A stretch of DNA of 64,000 nt, taken from Phycisphaerae bacterium (GTDB taxonomy: Bacteria > Planctomycetota > Phycisphaerae > Sedimentisphaerales > Anaerobacaceae). Position 1 is the first letter of the stretch. Every line of letters begins with the position of its first letter. The notes beneath the pieces are model-generated. The model was not told the origin of the DNA. It saw only the letters and a program-made list of their open reading frames with translations, and did not search any database. The DNA is taken from contig JAIPFM010000030.1 in assembly GCA_021736645.1 (NCBI GenBank), positions 59,248 through 123,247 on the forward strand. The letters are read 5' to 3'. The translations under genes were made by a program, and so were the position numbers. Positions 9,084-18,227 of this stretch are shown here, piece after piece.

Positions 9084-10056
9084 GTCACACCCGATCACCT
9101 CGGCCACGGCCTGCGCAGGCCCGAGTCTGGCCCTGACCAAATACTGGGGCAAGGCGAAACACGGCATCAACAAACCGGCCACGCCGAGCCTGGGGCTCAC
9201 CCTGACGCCGCTGCAGTCTCACGCCACCGTGTCACTCGCCGCAGACGGGCACGAGGTCACTGTCAATGGCGTTGTTCAGCCCCTGGATCGCTTTGCACCG
9301 TTCCTCAAGGCAGCCGCCAAACTCTTTGACAGGCCCGTGTATTTCAAGGCCCTCTGCACCAACAGCTTCCCCACCAGTGCGGGTCTGGCCAGTTCCTCGT
9401 CAGGATTTGCCGCCCTGGCTCTGGCCATGTCGCAACTGGCTGGACGAGATCTCTCGCACACGAACCTCTCGGTCCTGGCACGCATCGGCTCCGGGTCAGC
9501 CGCCCGAGCGGTCTGGGGCGGTTTTGTGGAATGGCCCGCAGGCGCAGCCCATGCCCGCCCTCTCTACGATGAGTCCTACTGGCCTGAGCTCCGTGTCATC
9601 GTGTGTCTGGTCCACCCCGGATGCAAAGCCGTGTCGTCGCGAAACGCCATGACCCAGGCGCGTGACACCTCCCCCTACTACGACGCATGGGTCAAAGAAT
9701 CGGCCTGCATGCACCACGGCGCCTTGACAGCCCTGGCCTCGCAAGACCTGGAGCAGCTCGGTGACATTGCCCGGCACAGCTACCTTCGCATGTTCGGCAC
9801 GATGCTGGCCATGTCCCCCCCTCTGGTCTATTGGGTGCCGGCCAGTGTCCAGCTCATCCACCTGGCCCAGGGACTTCGAAAACAGGGCATTGGCGTCTGG
9901 GAGACCATGGATGCCGGCCCTCAAGTCAAACTCCTCTGCGCGGCGCAAGATGTGGACGCGATCCTTTGCCGCCTGAATGAGGCCCTGCCCGAACTCACCC
10001 CCCTTGTCGCCCAAGTCGGAGCCGGACCATGTCTGATCCCGTCTACCACAGTGTGA
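9067..10056 (+). CDS. mvaD: Diphosphomevalonate decarboxylase
   Basis: This 329-residue GHMP-superfamily enzyme performs the ATP-dependent decarboxylation of diphosphomevalonate to IPP. Diagnostic segments are LTKYWGK near residue 20, SFPTSAGLASSSSGFAALAL at about 100-120 (ATP-binding loop), the GSGSAARAVWGGFVEW motif, and MDAGPQVK carrying the catalytic aspartate. The ATG at 9067 follows AAGGAG with a 7-base gap and overlaps the end of mvaA by 17 bases; the second in-frame ATG at 9070 is also possible. The decarboxylase motifs separate it clearly from the two GHMP kinases that follow. Confidence 0.92.
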   Translation: MMPQSESHPITSATACAGPSLALTKYWGKAKHGINKPATPSLGLTLTPLQSHATVSLAADGHEVTVNGVVQPLDRFAPFLKAAAKLFDRPVYFKALCTNSFPTSAGLASSSSGFAALALAMSQLAGRDLSHTNLSVLARIGSGSAARAVWGGFVEWPAGAAHARPLYDESYWPELRVIVCLVHPGCKAVSSRNAMTQARDTSPYYDAWVKESACMHHGALTALASQDLEQLGDIARHSYLRMFGTMLAMSPPLVYWVPASVQLIHLAQGLRKQGIGVWETMDAGPQVKLLCAAQDVDAILCRLNEALPELTPLVAQVGAGPCLIPSTTV

Positions 10057-10970
10057 CCGTGCCGGGCAATTGCCTCCTGGCCGGTGAATACGCCGTGCTC
10101 GAAGAAGGCGGCCTGGGCCTGGCCTGGGCATTGGAGCCGCGTGTCCAGGTCACCTGGCAGCCCGGTGACACCCTGGCCATTCAGGCCCGCTTTGAAGACC
10201 GAGCCGTCCTCTGGACGCCCAGGGGTCCGGAGAAGGTCCCCCTGCTGGATCACCTCTGGGACCTCATGTCACACGGTCAGGAACCTCAGCCTTTGCCTCT
10301 CCGGTTCACACTCACGCTGGACAGCACGGCCCTCGCCCGGCCGGACGGACGCAAGTCCGGCCTCGGCTCCAGTGCCGCCGCCGCAGTGGGGGCGACTGCT
10401 GCCCTGAGGTATCTTCAGACAGGCATTCAACCCAGCCCGGAGGATATCTTTCAGACGGCGCTTGCCGCCCACAGACGCGCCCAACAGGGACGAGGCAGCG
10501 GCTATGATGTGGCCTGTTCCACCTATGGCGGTATGGGCCTCTTCACGGGCGGGATACGCCCCGCCTGGATGCCGCTGTCACCCAGTCACAGTCCGGCATT
10601 CAGGCTGATCACAGCACCGAGGCCCGTGTCCACGAGCCAGGCCATCACGCGATGGGCCCAATGGAAACGCATCTATCCGGACGACTGGGCCCGTACCCTG
10701 TATGCGTCGCAACAGATCGTATCGGCGATGGCCCACTCGCAGGATCGCCAGGCCTTTGAAACCGCCCTGGCCAGGGCCGCAAGCCTGGGACACCAACTGG
10801 GTCGTGACATTGGTGTGTGGGATTCGGCCAATCATCGGGTCATGGCAGCCCACCAAAGCGCAGGGGCATGCAAGGCCCTCGGTGCAGGCAATGAACTTTT
10901 CGCCCAGTGCTGTGAGGCCGGTGATCCCCAGCGGGCCCTGCTGGCGTCGAAGGGACTGATATGGTGCTGA
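10029..10970 (+). CDS. mvaK2: GHMP kinase, probable phosphomevalonate kinase
   Basis: The 313-residue protein begins with the GHMP kinase motif GNCLLAGEYAVLEEG, which in this superfamily is typical of bacterial phosphomevalonate kinases (AGEYAVLEPG). The ATP loop KSGLGSSAAAAVGAT is near residue 120, and RGSGYDVACSTYGG follows near residue 160. It would phosphorylate 5-phosphomevalonate to the diphosphate. The assignment relies on the motifs plus the operon logic: the decarboxylase precedes it and a clear mevalonate kinase follows. It is somewhat shorter than many phosphomevalonate kinases (about 330-370). The start overlaps mvaD by 28 bases, with GGAG seven bases upstream. Confidence 0.82.
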   Translation: MSDPVYHSVTVPGNCLLAGEYAVLEEGGLGLAWALEPRVQVTWQPGDTLAIQARFEDRAVLWTPRGPEKVPLLDHLWDLMSHGQEPQPLPLRFTLTLDSTALARPDGRKSGLGSSAAAAVGATAALRYLQTGIQPSPEDIFQTALAAHRRAQQGRGSGYDVACSTYGGMGLFTGGIRPAWMPLSPSHSPAFRLITAPRPVSTSQAITRWAQWKRIYPDDWARTLYASQQIVSAMAHSQDRQAFETALARAASLGHQLGRDIGVWDSANHRVMAAHQSAGACKALGAGNELFAQCCEAGDPQRALLASKGLIWC

Positions 10971-11890
10971 ACGGTCAGGCCCATGGCAAGCTCCTGTTGT
11001 TCGGCGAACACGCCGTGGTCCATGGCTTCCCTGCGCTGGGACTGACCTTGCCTCTGCGAACGCAGGTGTGCCTGTCACCTGACAGTGACATTCCTTTGAA
11101 CGGGCCTGATCACGCATCGCTCGTCGCACGTCTGGTACCCTATATGGGGCCGGGCGCCCTGCACCTGTGGCGATCACAGACATGGCACGTGCGTGTGGAC
11201 TCCAATGTCCCCATGGGCTGTGGCCTGGGTTCCTCTGCCGCCCTGACCGGCGCGCTGGCACGGGCAGTGGCCCACGGCATGACCGAGAAGCGGCCTGAAT
11301 CGATCCGGCGCATGGCCCACCAGGCAGAGCGTCATTTCCACGGCCGGCCCTCCGGTGTGGATACGGCACTGGCCCTGGGCGAGGGGCTCGTGACCTTTCA
11401 TCGCATCGATGCCGCCGTCCTGAAAACAGAGCCCTGCACCATCGGCCCCTTTGCCATGGTGGTGGGTACCCTGCCCAGAACGCACAGTACGCGAGACATG
11501 GTGAACCACATCCAAGACCAACTGGCGTCGAACCGGGACACCACGCTGGCCAGACTCTCACGCCTGGGCTCTCTGGCGGTACTGCCTGATGTCACAGAGT
11601 CTGCCTGGACCCTGCTCGGAGACCGGGCCAATGAAGCCCATACCCTGCTTCGGTCCTTGGGTGTGTCAACCCCGGCACTGGACCGGGCCCTGTCCATCGG
11701 CCGGGCCGCCGGCGCCTGCGGCGGCAAGCTCAGTGGCGCAGGGGGGGGCGGCGCGTTTGTCCTGTTCTGCAAGGATGTGACATGCGCCCGCCAGGTCGAA
11801 CTGGCGGTGACTCAGAGCAGTGAATGTCACACACACACCTACCAATGGGACGGCCAGGGCCTGGTCACAACAGGAGATAAGACCTCATGA
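10961..11890 (+). CDS. mvk: Mevalonate kinase
   Basis: This 309-residue GHMP kinase converts mevalonate to 5-phosphomevalonate. Motif 1 reads GKLLLFGEHAVVHGFPAL, matching the mevalonate-kinase signature with GEHAVVHG. Motif 2 is VPMGCGLGSSAALTGAL at about residues 80-96, GRPSGVDTAL carries the catalytic aspartate, and motif 3 is GGKLSGAGGGGAFVLF near the C-terminus. The gene overlaps its upstream neighbour by 10 bases, with AAGGGA before the ATG, and shares an ATGA overlap with the next gene. Together with the five preceding genes it completes the lower mevalonate pathway. Confidence 0.92.
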   Translation: MVLNGQAHGKLLLFGEHAVVHGFPALGLTLPLRTQVCLSPDSDIPLNGPDHASLVARLVPYMGPGALHLWRSQTWHVRVDSNVPMGCGLGSSAALTGALARAVAHGMTEKRPESIRRMAHQAERHFHGRPSGVDTALALGEGLVTFHRIDAAVLKTEPCTIGPFAMVVGTLPRTHSTRDMVNHIQDQLASNRDTTLARLSRLGSLAVLPDVTESAWTLLGDRANEAHTLLRSLGVSTPALDRALSIGRAAGACGGKLSGAGGGGAFVLFCKDVTCARQVELAVTQSSECHTHTYQWDGQGLVTTGDKTS

Positions 11891-12813
11891 TCAAACATCG
11901 AATCAGTGTATGCCTCTTGCTATCTCTGGGTGTCCTGCTCATGGCCGCCGCGCTGCTCAAGGCCCATGAACTGCTGACACTGCCCACAGCCAACAAAGAC
12001 CTGTGGTCCTACCGGCCCTTCCTGATCCTTCAGGTTGAATGTGAGCTGGCCCTCGGTCTCTGGCTTCTGTCCGGGCTCTGGAAACGAGCGGCCTGGTGGA
12101 TCGCGCTGCTGTGCTTTGGCCTGTTCAGCGGAATCACCCTAACCAAGGCCCTGACCGGGGCCGCGTCCTGCGGCTGCTTTGGCAGGATTCAGGTGAATCC
12201 CTGGATCACCCTGCTGGCCATCGATGTCCCTGCTGTACTGCTGCTCCTGCTGTTTCGCATTAAGAAGCGAACGGTCTCTCATCTGCCGTTTCCCGGCTGC
12301 CAGCGCGGCTACATGTTTTCCATGGGCCTGCTGTGGGTCACCCTGTTGGGTGTCACCACCGTTGGATTAATCACACACGTCCCCCAAAAAGTGACAGCCG
12401 CATTCGAAGTCCTGGAACCGCAGACCTGGACGGGCCGGACGCTCCCGATCCTGCCTCATGTGGATATCGCCGACAGACTCGAACAGGGCAACTGGCTGAT
12501 CATGCTGTTTCACCACGACTGCCCGGACTGTGCAAAGGCCCTGCCTGAATTTCAACAGATGGCTGACAGTTTTGCAGGCAATGAAGACACCCTGCAATTG
12601 GCCCTTGTCGAGGTTCCTCCCCTGGGGTATGATACGCACGACACTGCCGAATCCAACCGTCTCCTGGGGCGTATGGATGAGACAAAAAAATGGCTTGTGG
12701 TCACACCGGCGGTCCTGCTGCTGACTGACGGCAGGGTCCGTCTGGCCTGGGAGCCAGGCACCCTGCCCACGTTTGAGTTGGTGCTGGAGCAGATCGCTGA
12801 GATGAGTCAATGA
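11887..12813 (+). CDS. MauE/DoxX-like membrane protein with C-terminal thioredoxin-like domain
   Basis: The 308-residue protein has four hydrophobic helices in its first half (about residues 7-28, 42-62, 66-88 and 105-122) and the AASCGCFGRIQVNPW segment typical of MauE-type proteins. A further helix is near 142-163, and a periplasmic thioredoxin-like domain follows, with a CPDC motif in FHHDCPDCAKALPEF. MauE/VKOR-like proteins pass disulfide electrons across the membrane, so a redox role is likely. It is the last gene of the mevalonate operon (ATGA overlap with mvk, AGGAG nine bases upstream), yet no isoprenoid function is obvious. A quinone- or isoprenoid-linked redox role is only an inference from position. 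Confidence 0.7.
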   Translation: MIKHRISVCLLLSLGVLLMAAALLKAHELLTLPTANKDLWSYRPFLILQVECELALGLWLLSGLWKRAAWWIALLCFGLFSGITLTKALTGAASCGCFGRIQVNPWITLLAIDVPAVLLLLLFRIKKRTVSHLPFPGCQRGYMFSMGLLWVTLLGVTTVGLITHVPQKVTAAFEVLEPQTWTGRTLPILPHVDIADRLEQGNWLIMLFHHDCPDCAKALPEFQQMADSFAGNEDTLQLALVEVPPLGYDTHDTAESNRLLGRMDETKKWLVVTPAVLLLTDGRVRLAWEPGTLPTFELVLEQIAEMSQ

Positions 12814-13083
12814 GATGGCACTGTCAAAAGGGATCAGGCCTGAGAACCCGGGTGACGTCAACACCCTGGAGGACCTGATCCGCACGAGAGAGGGCGTGTC
12901 CGCCCGGACCAAACGCACGGGTGGCATGTCACGTGGGACAATGAGAGACACGATATGCTGACCCTTGCCAGTCAGACCAACCAGCGTTGGAACGCCCTGA
13001 CTCAAGACGCAGGCAGGCAGGATGCCAAACCGTAAATACCTGCCTCGAACTGCTCTGAGACCCTTGAAAGGAAATTCTAGGCC

Positions 13084-13632
13084 ATGCTTCAGCGAGTCAC
13101 AACCACTTACCTCGAAATGACCGATCCAGAGGCACTCCAACCGGCCCGTGTGCGCAACACGCCCCTTGACCTGATGCAGGCAAAACTCCCCTGCCCGGAA
13201 CTCAACCGATTCCTGTATACAGCGATCGGTGCAGACTGGAACTGGTACAATCGTCTGTCCTGGGACTACGCACGATGGCTTGCCTATCTTGACCGCCCAG
13301 AACTCGAAACCTGGGTGGCCTACGTGTCCGGTACACCGGCAGGCTATTTTGAACTCGAATACCAGGCGTCAGACAATGTAGAGATTGTCCATTTTGGCCT
13401 GATGCCGGCCTTCATCGGTCAAGGGCTCGGCAGCCCCCTGCTCACACACACTATCGAACGAGCCTGGGCCATGGGCGCCAGGCGGGTCTGGGTTCACACA
13501 TGTGACCTCGATCATCCCCATGCCCTGGCCAACTACCAGGCCAGGGGATTTCAGATCTATCGAACAGAAGACAACATGGAGACACTGCCGGACCGCCCGC
13601 TCGAACCCTGGCCAGGCGCCCGACACACATAG
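13084..13632 (+). CDS. GNAT-family N-acetyltransferase
   Basis: The 182-residue protein has the GNAT acetyl-CoA binding core: the beta-4 strand VEIVHFGLMPAFIGQGLGS with the Q-x-x-G-x-G/S pyrophosphate loop at about residues 102-118, then the helix LLTHTIERAWAMGARRVWV and a C-terminal YQARGFQIYR strand. It transfers an acetyl group from acetyl-CoA to an unknown amine. AAAGGAA lies ten bases before the ATG. The gene stands alone, about 270 bases after the mevalonate operon; a GGATCAGG...CCTGATCC inverted repeat (12831-12893) lies in that gap. A short AAGGCG/CGCCTT hairpin with five T at 13687-13703 may act as a weak terminator. Confidence 0.8.
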   Translation: MLQRVTTTYLEMTDPEALQPARVRNTPLDLMQAKLPCPELNRFLYTAIGADWNWYNRLSWDYARWLAYLDRPELETWVAYVSGTPAGYFELEYQASDNVEIVHFGLMPAFIGQGLGSPLLTHTIERAWAMGARRVWVHTCDLDHPHALANYQARGFQIYRTEDNMETLPDRPLEPWPGARHT

Positions 13633-13857
13633 GCAGGCCACATGTGCAGACGCACGGTGTCTGGGAATTGATCGAACTGGACTGTGAAGGCGTCGCCTTT
13701 TTCCGCCGCACATCCCAGGTCCCCGTGACATGACAAGACAGACTTGTGGGCCACGCGCTGAACAGTCCAAAAAAAGAGGCCCACAGCTCAGGATGTCGGG
13801 AAGCTCATCCCTGCAAATCCTGAACCGTGAACCTCGTTTGTGGCTTGCTCACAGAAA

Positions 13858-14700
13858 TTACTTGGTGTAGGCACTGTCCGGAAGCGGTGTGGCCTGGCCC
13901 TCTGCCAGACCAATGGCCCACAGGATGCCGTTGAGGATGTGCGTCTGGTAGGCCTTGCTGACATGCTCCGGATTGGCCCGTCTGATGTTCTCAGGCGTCT
14001 TGTCGTCCCACACGTCTTCGCGGTGGCCCAGTGACGTGTAGAACACGCGGCCCTTGCCGTACAGCTTGCACCAGGTCACAGGAAAATGCCCGCTCTGCTG
14101 CTTGTTGTTGGGGTGCTTGTCCAGACTCAGCAGGTCACGAAGTTTGTAGCGGTCGTAATTCTTGAACAGATAGACCTCTTCCTGATTGATGACCCAGGAC
14201 TGTTTCAGATGTTTGGTGGCTGCATGATCAGGGTCCATGACCAGACACTCGATCCCGACCTGGGCCCCGTGCGTCTGGAACTCGCCGCCGCACATGTCGA
14301 TATACGGATCGATCATGCCGTCGCCGTGGAAGGTATCGCTCGCTGAGTGCATGCCAACGAAGGCCTTGCCATTGCGCACTTCCCTGAGGAAGGCGGCCTT
14401 GTCCGGCAGGGGCAGGATGCCCGTGGTGTTGGCAAAGATAAACCCGTCATACTGAGCCAGCTTTTCGGCCGTCATCTTGGTGGCCATATCCTCGTCAGTG
14501 CGCACATAATCCACAGTGAAAGCCTTGCTTTTCTGGGCCAATTCACCCAGCACCTTCTCAGCCGTGGGAATCGAGCTGTGCCGGAATCCCTTGGTCACGG
14601 TCACCACCAGCAGCTTCTTGGGCGTCTCCGCCGCCATGACCGATCCAACCAATCCGATCAAAAACACGCCTGCGAACAGCACTCGTTTACAAACCTTCAT
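13858..14700 (-). CDS. Secreted ThuA-domain protein
   Basis: The 280-residue precursor has a signal peptide (MKVCKRVLFAGVFLIGLVGS, cleavage after VMAAE) followed by a ThuA/trehalose-utilisation-like, GATase1-like domain with LVVTVTKGFRHSSIP at the start, GFIFANTTG, FVGMHSASDTF and a C-terminal TSLGHREDVW. ThuA domains are abundant in planctomycetes and associated with sugar catabolism, sometimes as 3-keto-sugar or glycoside-handling proteins, but the exact reaction is unknown. The gene is convergent with the GNAT gene and may be transcribed apart from the GH97 gene 220 bases upstream. Confidence 0.85.
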   Translation of the reverse strand: MKVCKRVLFAGVFLIGLVGSVMAAETPKKLLVVTVTKGFRHSSIPTAEKVLGELAQKSKAFTVDYVRTDEDMATKMTAEKLAQYDGFIFANTTGILPLPDKAAFLREVRNGKAFVGMHSASDTFHGDGMIDPYIDMCGGEFQTHGAQVGIECLVMDPDHAATKHLKQSWVINQEEVYLFKNYDRYKLRDLLSLDKHPNNKQQSGHFPVTWCKLYGKGRVFYTSLGHREDVWDDKTPENIRRANPEHVSKAYQTHILNGILWAIGLAEGQATPLPDSAYTK

Positions 14701-14918
14701 AATTCACACCTCACAATAAAACGTTATTTTTAGCATACCTTTACAGTTAAAGCGATGTTCAGCATTCGACCTGACTTGTGTCAATTCACAGAGGTCCAAG
14801 GTTGTCCACTCATGTCGATCAATTATAGGCGGGCCTCAGTGTGTTCACAATGATTATCTGGCCTGGAATCCCCACGCATCAGGACGTCAAATTCGCTGCA
14901 ACCGTGAGCCCGGGTCGT

Positions 14919-16844
14919 CTAGTTGACAGACTTCAACGACAGAACGAAACCGCCAAGCGGCGTGATTGACCGGCCCCATTTGTCAGGCTCAGTGAGGCGT
15001 TCCGCGGAGAACTGCATCAGGGGGTCCCGCCCTTCTGTAATAGCAATGCCTTCGGCCAGCGGGCCAAAGCGCGTCAAGTCCAGGGACACGGGCTGTGGGG
15101 TCGTGGTGCCGTTGAGCCCTGCAATGAACCAGTGACCTCCCGTACGTCTTGCCATCACGACCAGGCGTCCCGGATCTCCGATCAGACAGACCGTCTCATC
15201 CCACGCGGCCGGTGCCTCTCTCAGGACCTGCTTGACTTCGTCCGGAAAATTTCGAAACCTCTCTGTTGAATCCGCATAGTGAATAATTCCGGAGGTAAAG
15301 GCCAGGGCAGTGGCCAGTTCATGGACACTGGTGGTCTTTCGGGGATACTTTCTCATGGTAATCGCCACGGGCGTGTAGTCCATGGGGGCCATGACATTGC
15401 GCGTAAAGGGCAGGATGGTGTTCTGAGCCGCGGCCCTTTCAGGATAACGGCTTTCGTAAAAATAGGATTCAGTGCCCAGCACCGCTTCTGCAGTGAGCAG
15501 ATTGGGCCAGGTTCGATGCCAGCCCCGGGGGAGGGTACAGCCGTGGAAATTGACCACCAGTTTTCGTGCGGCAGCCTCCTTCAGCGTGGCCATCATGGCC
15601 GCCATGGTCTCCTGGCGGTCCGAACACCAGAAGTCTATCTTGACACCGCGTGCGCCCTGGCCGGCAATCTCATCCAGTTTTCGTTTGCGTCTGCCCGGAT
15701 CAAAAAAATCTTCGGCACCCGTCCATGCCAGCGCCTTGACCGACTGCTTTTCAGCATGACTGCTGATCACCTTGAGGTCAGTCTTCCACCACCCTGCGTC
15801 AAACAGTGTATATTCCCAGCCAAATTCCGCGGCCAGATCCGTGAACTCATCAAAAAGCGCCTGGTTGGTGGGCCCGTCCGGATGGGACCACCACGCCCAC
15901 GAGGCACGCCCGGCCTGAATCCAGGTGCAATCTTGAATCTGGCAGGGCGCGGCCACATCGGTCACCAGTGTGGACATCAGGATACCGCCCGCGTCATCGG
16001 CCAGGACAATGACGCGCCAGGGCGTGCGCGATGTTAGAACCAAGTCCTTCCTGGCATTCGGATCGAATGTCCTGGCGCCTGTCACTTCGTCGTCGTACGC
16101 AAAGGCGATTTGATACCGCCCCTTTGAACTGGCATCCTCTTCCAGGTGACACCCGCAGTACGAGCCATCCACGCCGGATTCGGCCAGGAGCATCCAGCAC
16201 TGAGCTGCCTCCAGATGGAACAATCCCGGCAGACACCAGCCGCGCGGCGTTTGGCGCGACCGCGGGGGCGGGTCTCCCGGGCTCACTGAAAAGAAGAAAT
16301 CCTCGTACGCCGGTGTATAGCGTCCGGCCGCATGATACGGCTGCAGCCACGCCTTTGCGGATACAGGCACGCCGAATGCAGTGACTTCTTTCATCACGGT
16401 TGCCGGCAGGTTGTCGTGCCCAGCCAACTGACAGCGAAAGGCAATCCCCTCGTCACCGGCCACAAGATCGATGGTCAAAAAGGAATCTCTGGCAGTCTTA
16501 AATGTCACGTGCCTGGCAGCGAGCACACTGTCCACGGAGAGACGATTACCCACCACCAATCGATAGGTCTCCCTGCGTGATTTCACCGGCCCCACCTCAT
16601 GGAGGGCCATGGCCTCGCTGAAATTCTCCGTCTTACACTGCAGGCCAATGGACGAATCCCGGATCACCACGTGTCCGGCCCTCTCCACACGATACATGGG
16701 GCAGCCCCGATCGGTCAGGGAAACGATGACCGTGTTTTCACCATTCGGCGACGCCAGGCGGCACACCTCACTGACCTCGGCCCGGGCAGCCAGACATAAC
16801 ACGCATACAGTCCCCATCACGCAGATAAGTCGGTTATCATTCAT
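14919..16844 (-). CDS. Glycoside hydrolase family 97 (alpha-glucosidase/alpha-galactosidase type)
   Basis: The 641-residue protein has a signal peptide (residues 1-20). The N-terminal beta-super-sandwich of GH97 covers about 22-270, and the catalytic TIM barrel about 280-540 (WIQAGRASWAWWSHPDGP, EYTLFDAGWW, VVNFHGCTLPRGWHRTWPN), followed by a C-terminal beta domain. D404 in RGVKIDFWCSD occupies the position of the nucleophilic aspartate in retaining GH97 members; inverting members lack it, so a retaining galactosidase-like mechanism is suggested. The ATG at 16844 has GAGGTG five bases upstream and is preferred over the TTG four codons earlier. It should act on alpha-linked sugars in the periplasm or outside the cell. 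Confidence 0.9.
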   Translation of the reverse strand: MNDNRLICVMGTVCVLCLAARAEVSEVCRLASPNGENTVIVSLTDRGCPMYRVERAGHVVIRDSSIGLQCKTENFSEAMALHEVGPVKSRRETYRLVVGNRLSVDSVLAARHVTFKTARDSFLTIDLVAGDEGIAFRCQLAGHDNLPATVMKEVTAFGVPVSAKAWLQPYHAAGRYTPAYEDFFFSVSPGDPPPRSRQTPRGWCLPGLFHLEAAQCWMLLAESGVDGSYCGCHLEEDASSKGRYQIAFAYDDEVTGARTFDPNARKDLVLTSRTPWRVIVLADDAGGILMSTLVTDVAAPCQIQDCTWIQAGRASWAWWSHPDGPTNQALFDEFTDLAAEFGWEYTLFDAGWWKTDLKVISSHAEKQSVKALAWTGAEDFFDPGRRKRKLDEIAGQGARGVKIDFWCSDRQETMAAMMATLKEAAARKLVVNFHGCTLPRGWHRTWPNLLTAEAVLGTESYFYESRYPERAAAQNTILPFTRNVMAPMDYTPVAITMRKYPRKTTSVHELATALAFTSGIIHYADSTERFRNFPDEVKQVLREAPAAWDETVCLIGDPGRLVVMARRTGGHWFIAGLNGTTTPQPVSLDLTRFGPLAEGIAITEGRDPLMQFSAERLTEPDKWGRSITPLGGFVLSLKSVN

Positions 16845-17071
16845 GCAACACCTCAAATAGACAAACAGTCGGCCTTGATCTCACACTATACAGGCAGAAC
16901 CATTGATATGCCACAGCCAGTTCTCAGCGACTTGCCCCTTGAGCTGACCTCCCTGCCCCTGGTATAATAACGCCTGCTGTATAAATCGAATGAGCCAAAA
17001 ATCAGGGCTTTTCTCAAAATATCGATCGGGCTTCCCCGAACAAACCCTGATTGGAAGGGGTAAAGCACCCT

Positions 17072-17743
17072 ATGAGAATACACTCAGTCATTTTATGGTT
17101 CCTTGTCATGTCCTGTTCCGGACTCCTGGCCAGCGATGCCAATGAGGCCCCTTGGACCCTGGCCAAAGACAAGCAGGGTATCAAGGTCTATACGCGTAAG
17201 GTAGAAGATATTGATTTCAAGGAATTCAAAGGCGTGGTCACGGTCAAGACCTCCCTGGCCAGCCTGGTCACGCTGCTCTGTGACACCGAAACCCTGCCCG
17301 ATTGGATGGCCAACTGTACGCGCGTGGACCTGCTCGAACAGATCAGCGAATGCGAAACCTACACGTATACCTTGAGCAAGGCCCCCTGGCCGGTCTCTAA
17401 TCGTGATTCCATTCTGCACAACGTGATCTCCCAGGACAGGGACACCGGGCTGGTGACCATCACACAGACCGGCAAACCGGACCATCTCGAGCCCAAGAAG
17501 AATATCATCCGAGTCAAACAGATCGAGAGCGTCTGGCAGTTTACGCCACAGCCCGACGGACACGTAGAGGTCCTGTACCAGGCACTCAGCGATCCCAGCG
17601 GCGCATTGCCTGCATGGCTGGTCAACTCAGCGGTCGTATCGCAGCCCTATGACACACTGCTCAAGCTGCAGAAGGTGATCAAGCAGGAAAAGTATCAGAA
17701 GGCGACACTGGTGTTCATCACGGAACCTGCCGCTGACCGCTGA
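17072..17743 (+). CDS. Exported START-domain (lipid-transfer-like) protein
   Basis: The 223-residue protein has a signal peptide (MRIHSVILWFLVMSCSGLLA) and then a single START/SRPBCC helix-grip domain: WTLAKDKQGIKVYTRK, the FKGVVTVKTSLASLVTLL strand-helix, LPDWMANC, and WPVSNRDSI, which is highly typical of bacterial START proteins. Such proteins hold hydrophobic ligands, but the ligand is unknown. The ATG at 17072 follows GGAAGGGG by 11 bases; a TTG seven codons upstream is less likely. The gene ends 30 bases from the convergent bioB remnant. Confidence 0.85.
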   Translation: MRIHSVILWFLVMSCSGLLASDANEAPWTLAKDKQGIKVYTRKVEDIDFKEFKGVVTVKTSLASLVTLLCDTETLPDWMANCTRVDLLEQISECETYTYTLSKAPWPVSNRDSILHNVISQDRDTGLVTITQTGKPDHLEPKKNIIRVKQIESVWQFTPQPDGHVEVLYQALSDPSGALPAWLVNSAVVSQPYDTLLKLQKVIKQEKYQKATLVFITEPAADR

Positions 17744-17772
17744 TGGCTTAAGGCCAACGGCTGAAGTCTTTT

Positions 17773-18190
17773 TCACGCCACTTCGAACCCCATGGCTTCT
17801 ATCATCTGGCGCGCGTTGTCGGCTGATTGGCTATCCGTGGTGAGGTAGCCATTGACGAAGATGGAATTGGCCGGATACAGAACCCAGCCCTGTTTGCCCT
17901 TGAGGTTGAACTCGCTGCCCCCGGCTGCGCGAATTTCGCTTTTGGGATTCATTGGACTGAGAACAGTACTTGCAGTTTTCCGGACAGAGCCCGCTCCTGG
18001 CATTCTGCAGGACGCAAAGCTTGACCCGTTTGCCCCACGTGACTTCTCGCACCTTAAAGGCGGCATCCCAAAGACCCTCCAGGGCGTGGTTCGGTGTATT
18101 CAATACAGCGAGTGACTCATCGTGAGTCAGGGCCTCGCCCTTCAGTGATTTGTCTGCCCATATCTCGAATTGATTGTCAAAAGGTGTCAT
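17773..18190 (-). pseudogene. bioB: Biotin synthase remnant with a large internal deletion and frame change
   Basis: The first 78 or so codons from the ATG at 18190 match the BioB N-terminus, including the radical-SAM cysteines in SGLCPENCKYCSQS. Near 17945-17960 the frame breaks. The next frame continues directly with the BioB C-terminus: EIRAAGGSEFNL, then GWVLYPANSIFVNGYLTT, then the end EAMGFEVA at 17773. About 200 residues of the central TIM barrel are missing, so no biotin synthase activity is possible. It follows mnmA on the same strand. An assembly collapse is the alternative explanation; a read-through across the junction would settle it. Confidence 0.85.
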
Positions 18191-18227
18191 CCTTGTGGTC
18201 TCCAATGTGTATGCTTTCTTGTATGCT

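Noticed and set aside
10578..11561. 327-codon minus-strand reading frame
   Set aside because: It lies antisense to the two GHMP kinase genes and has Arg/Pro/Gly-rich shadow composition.
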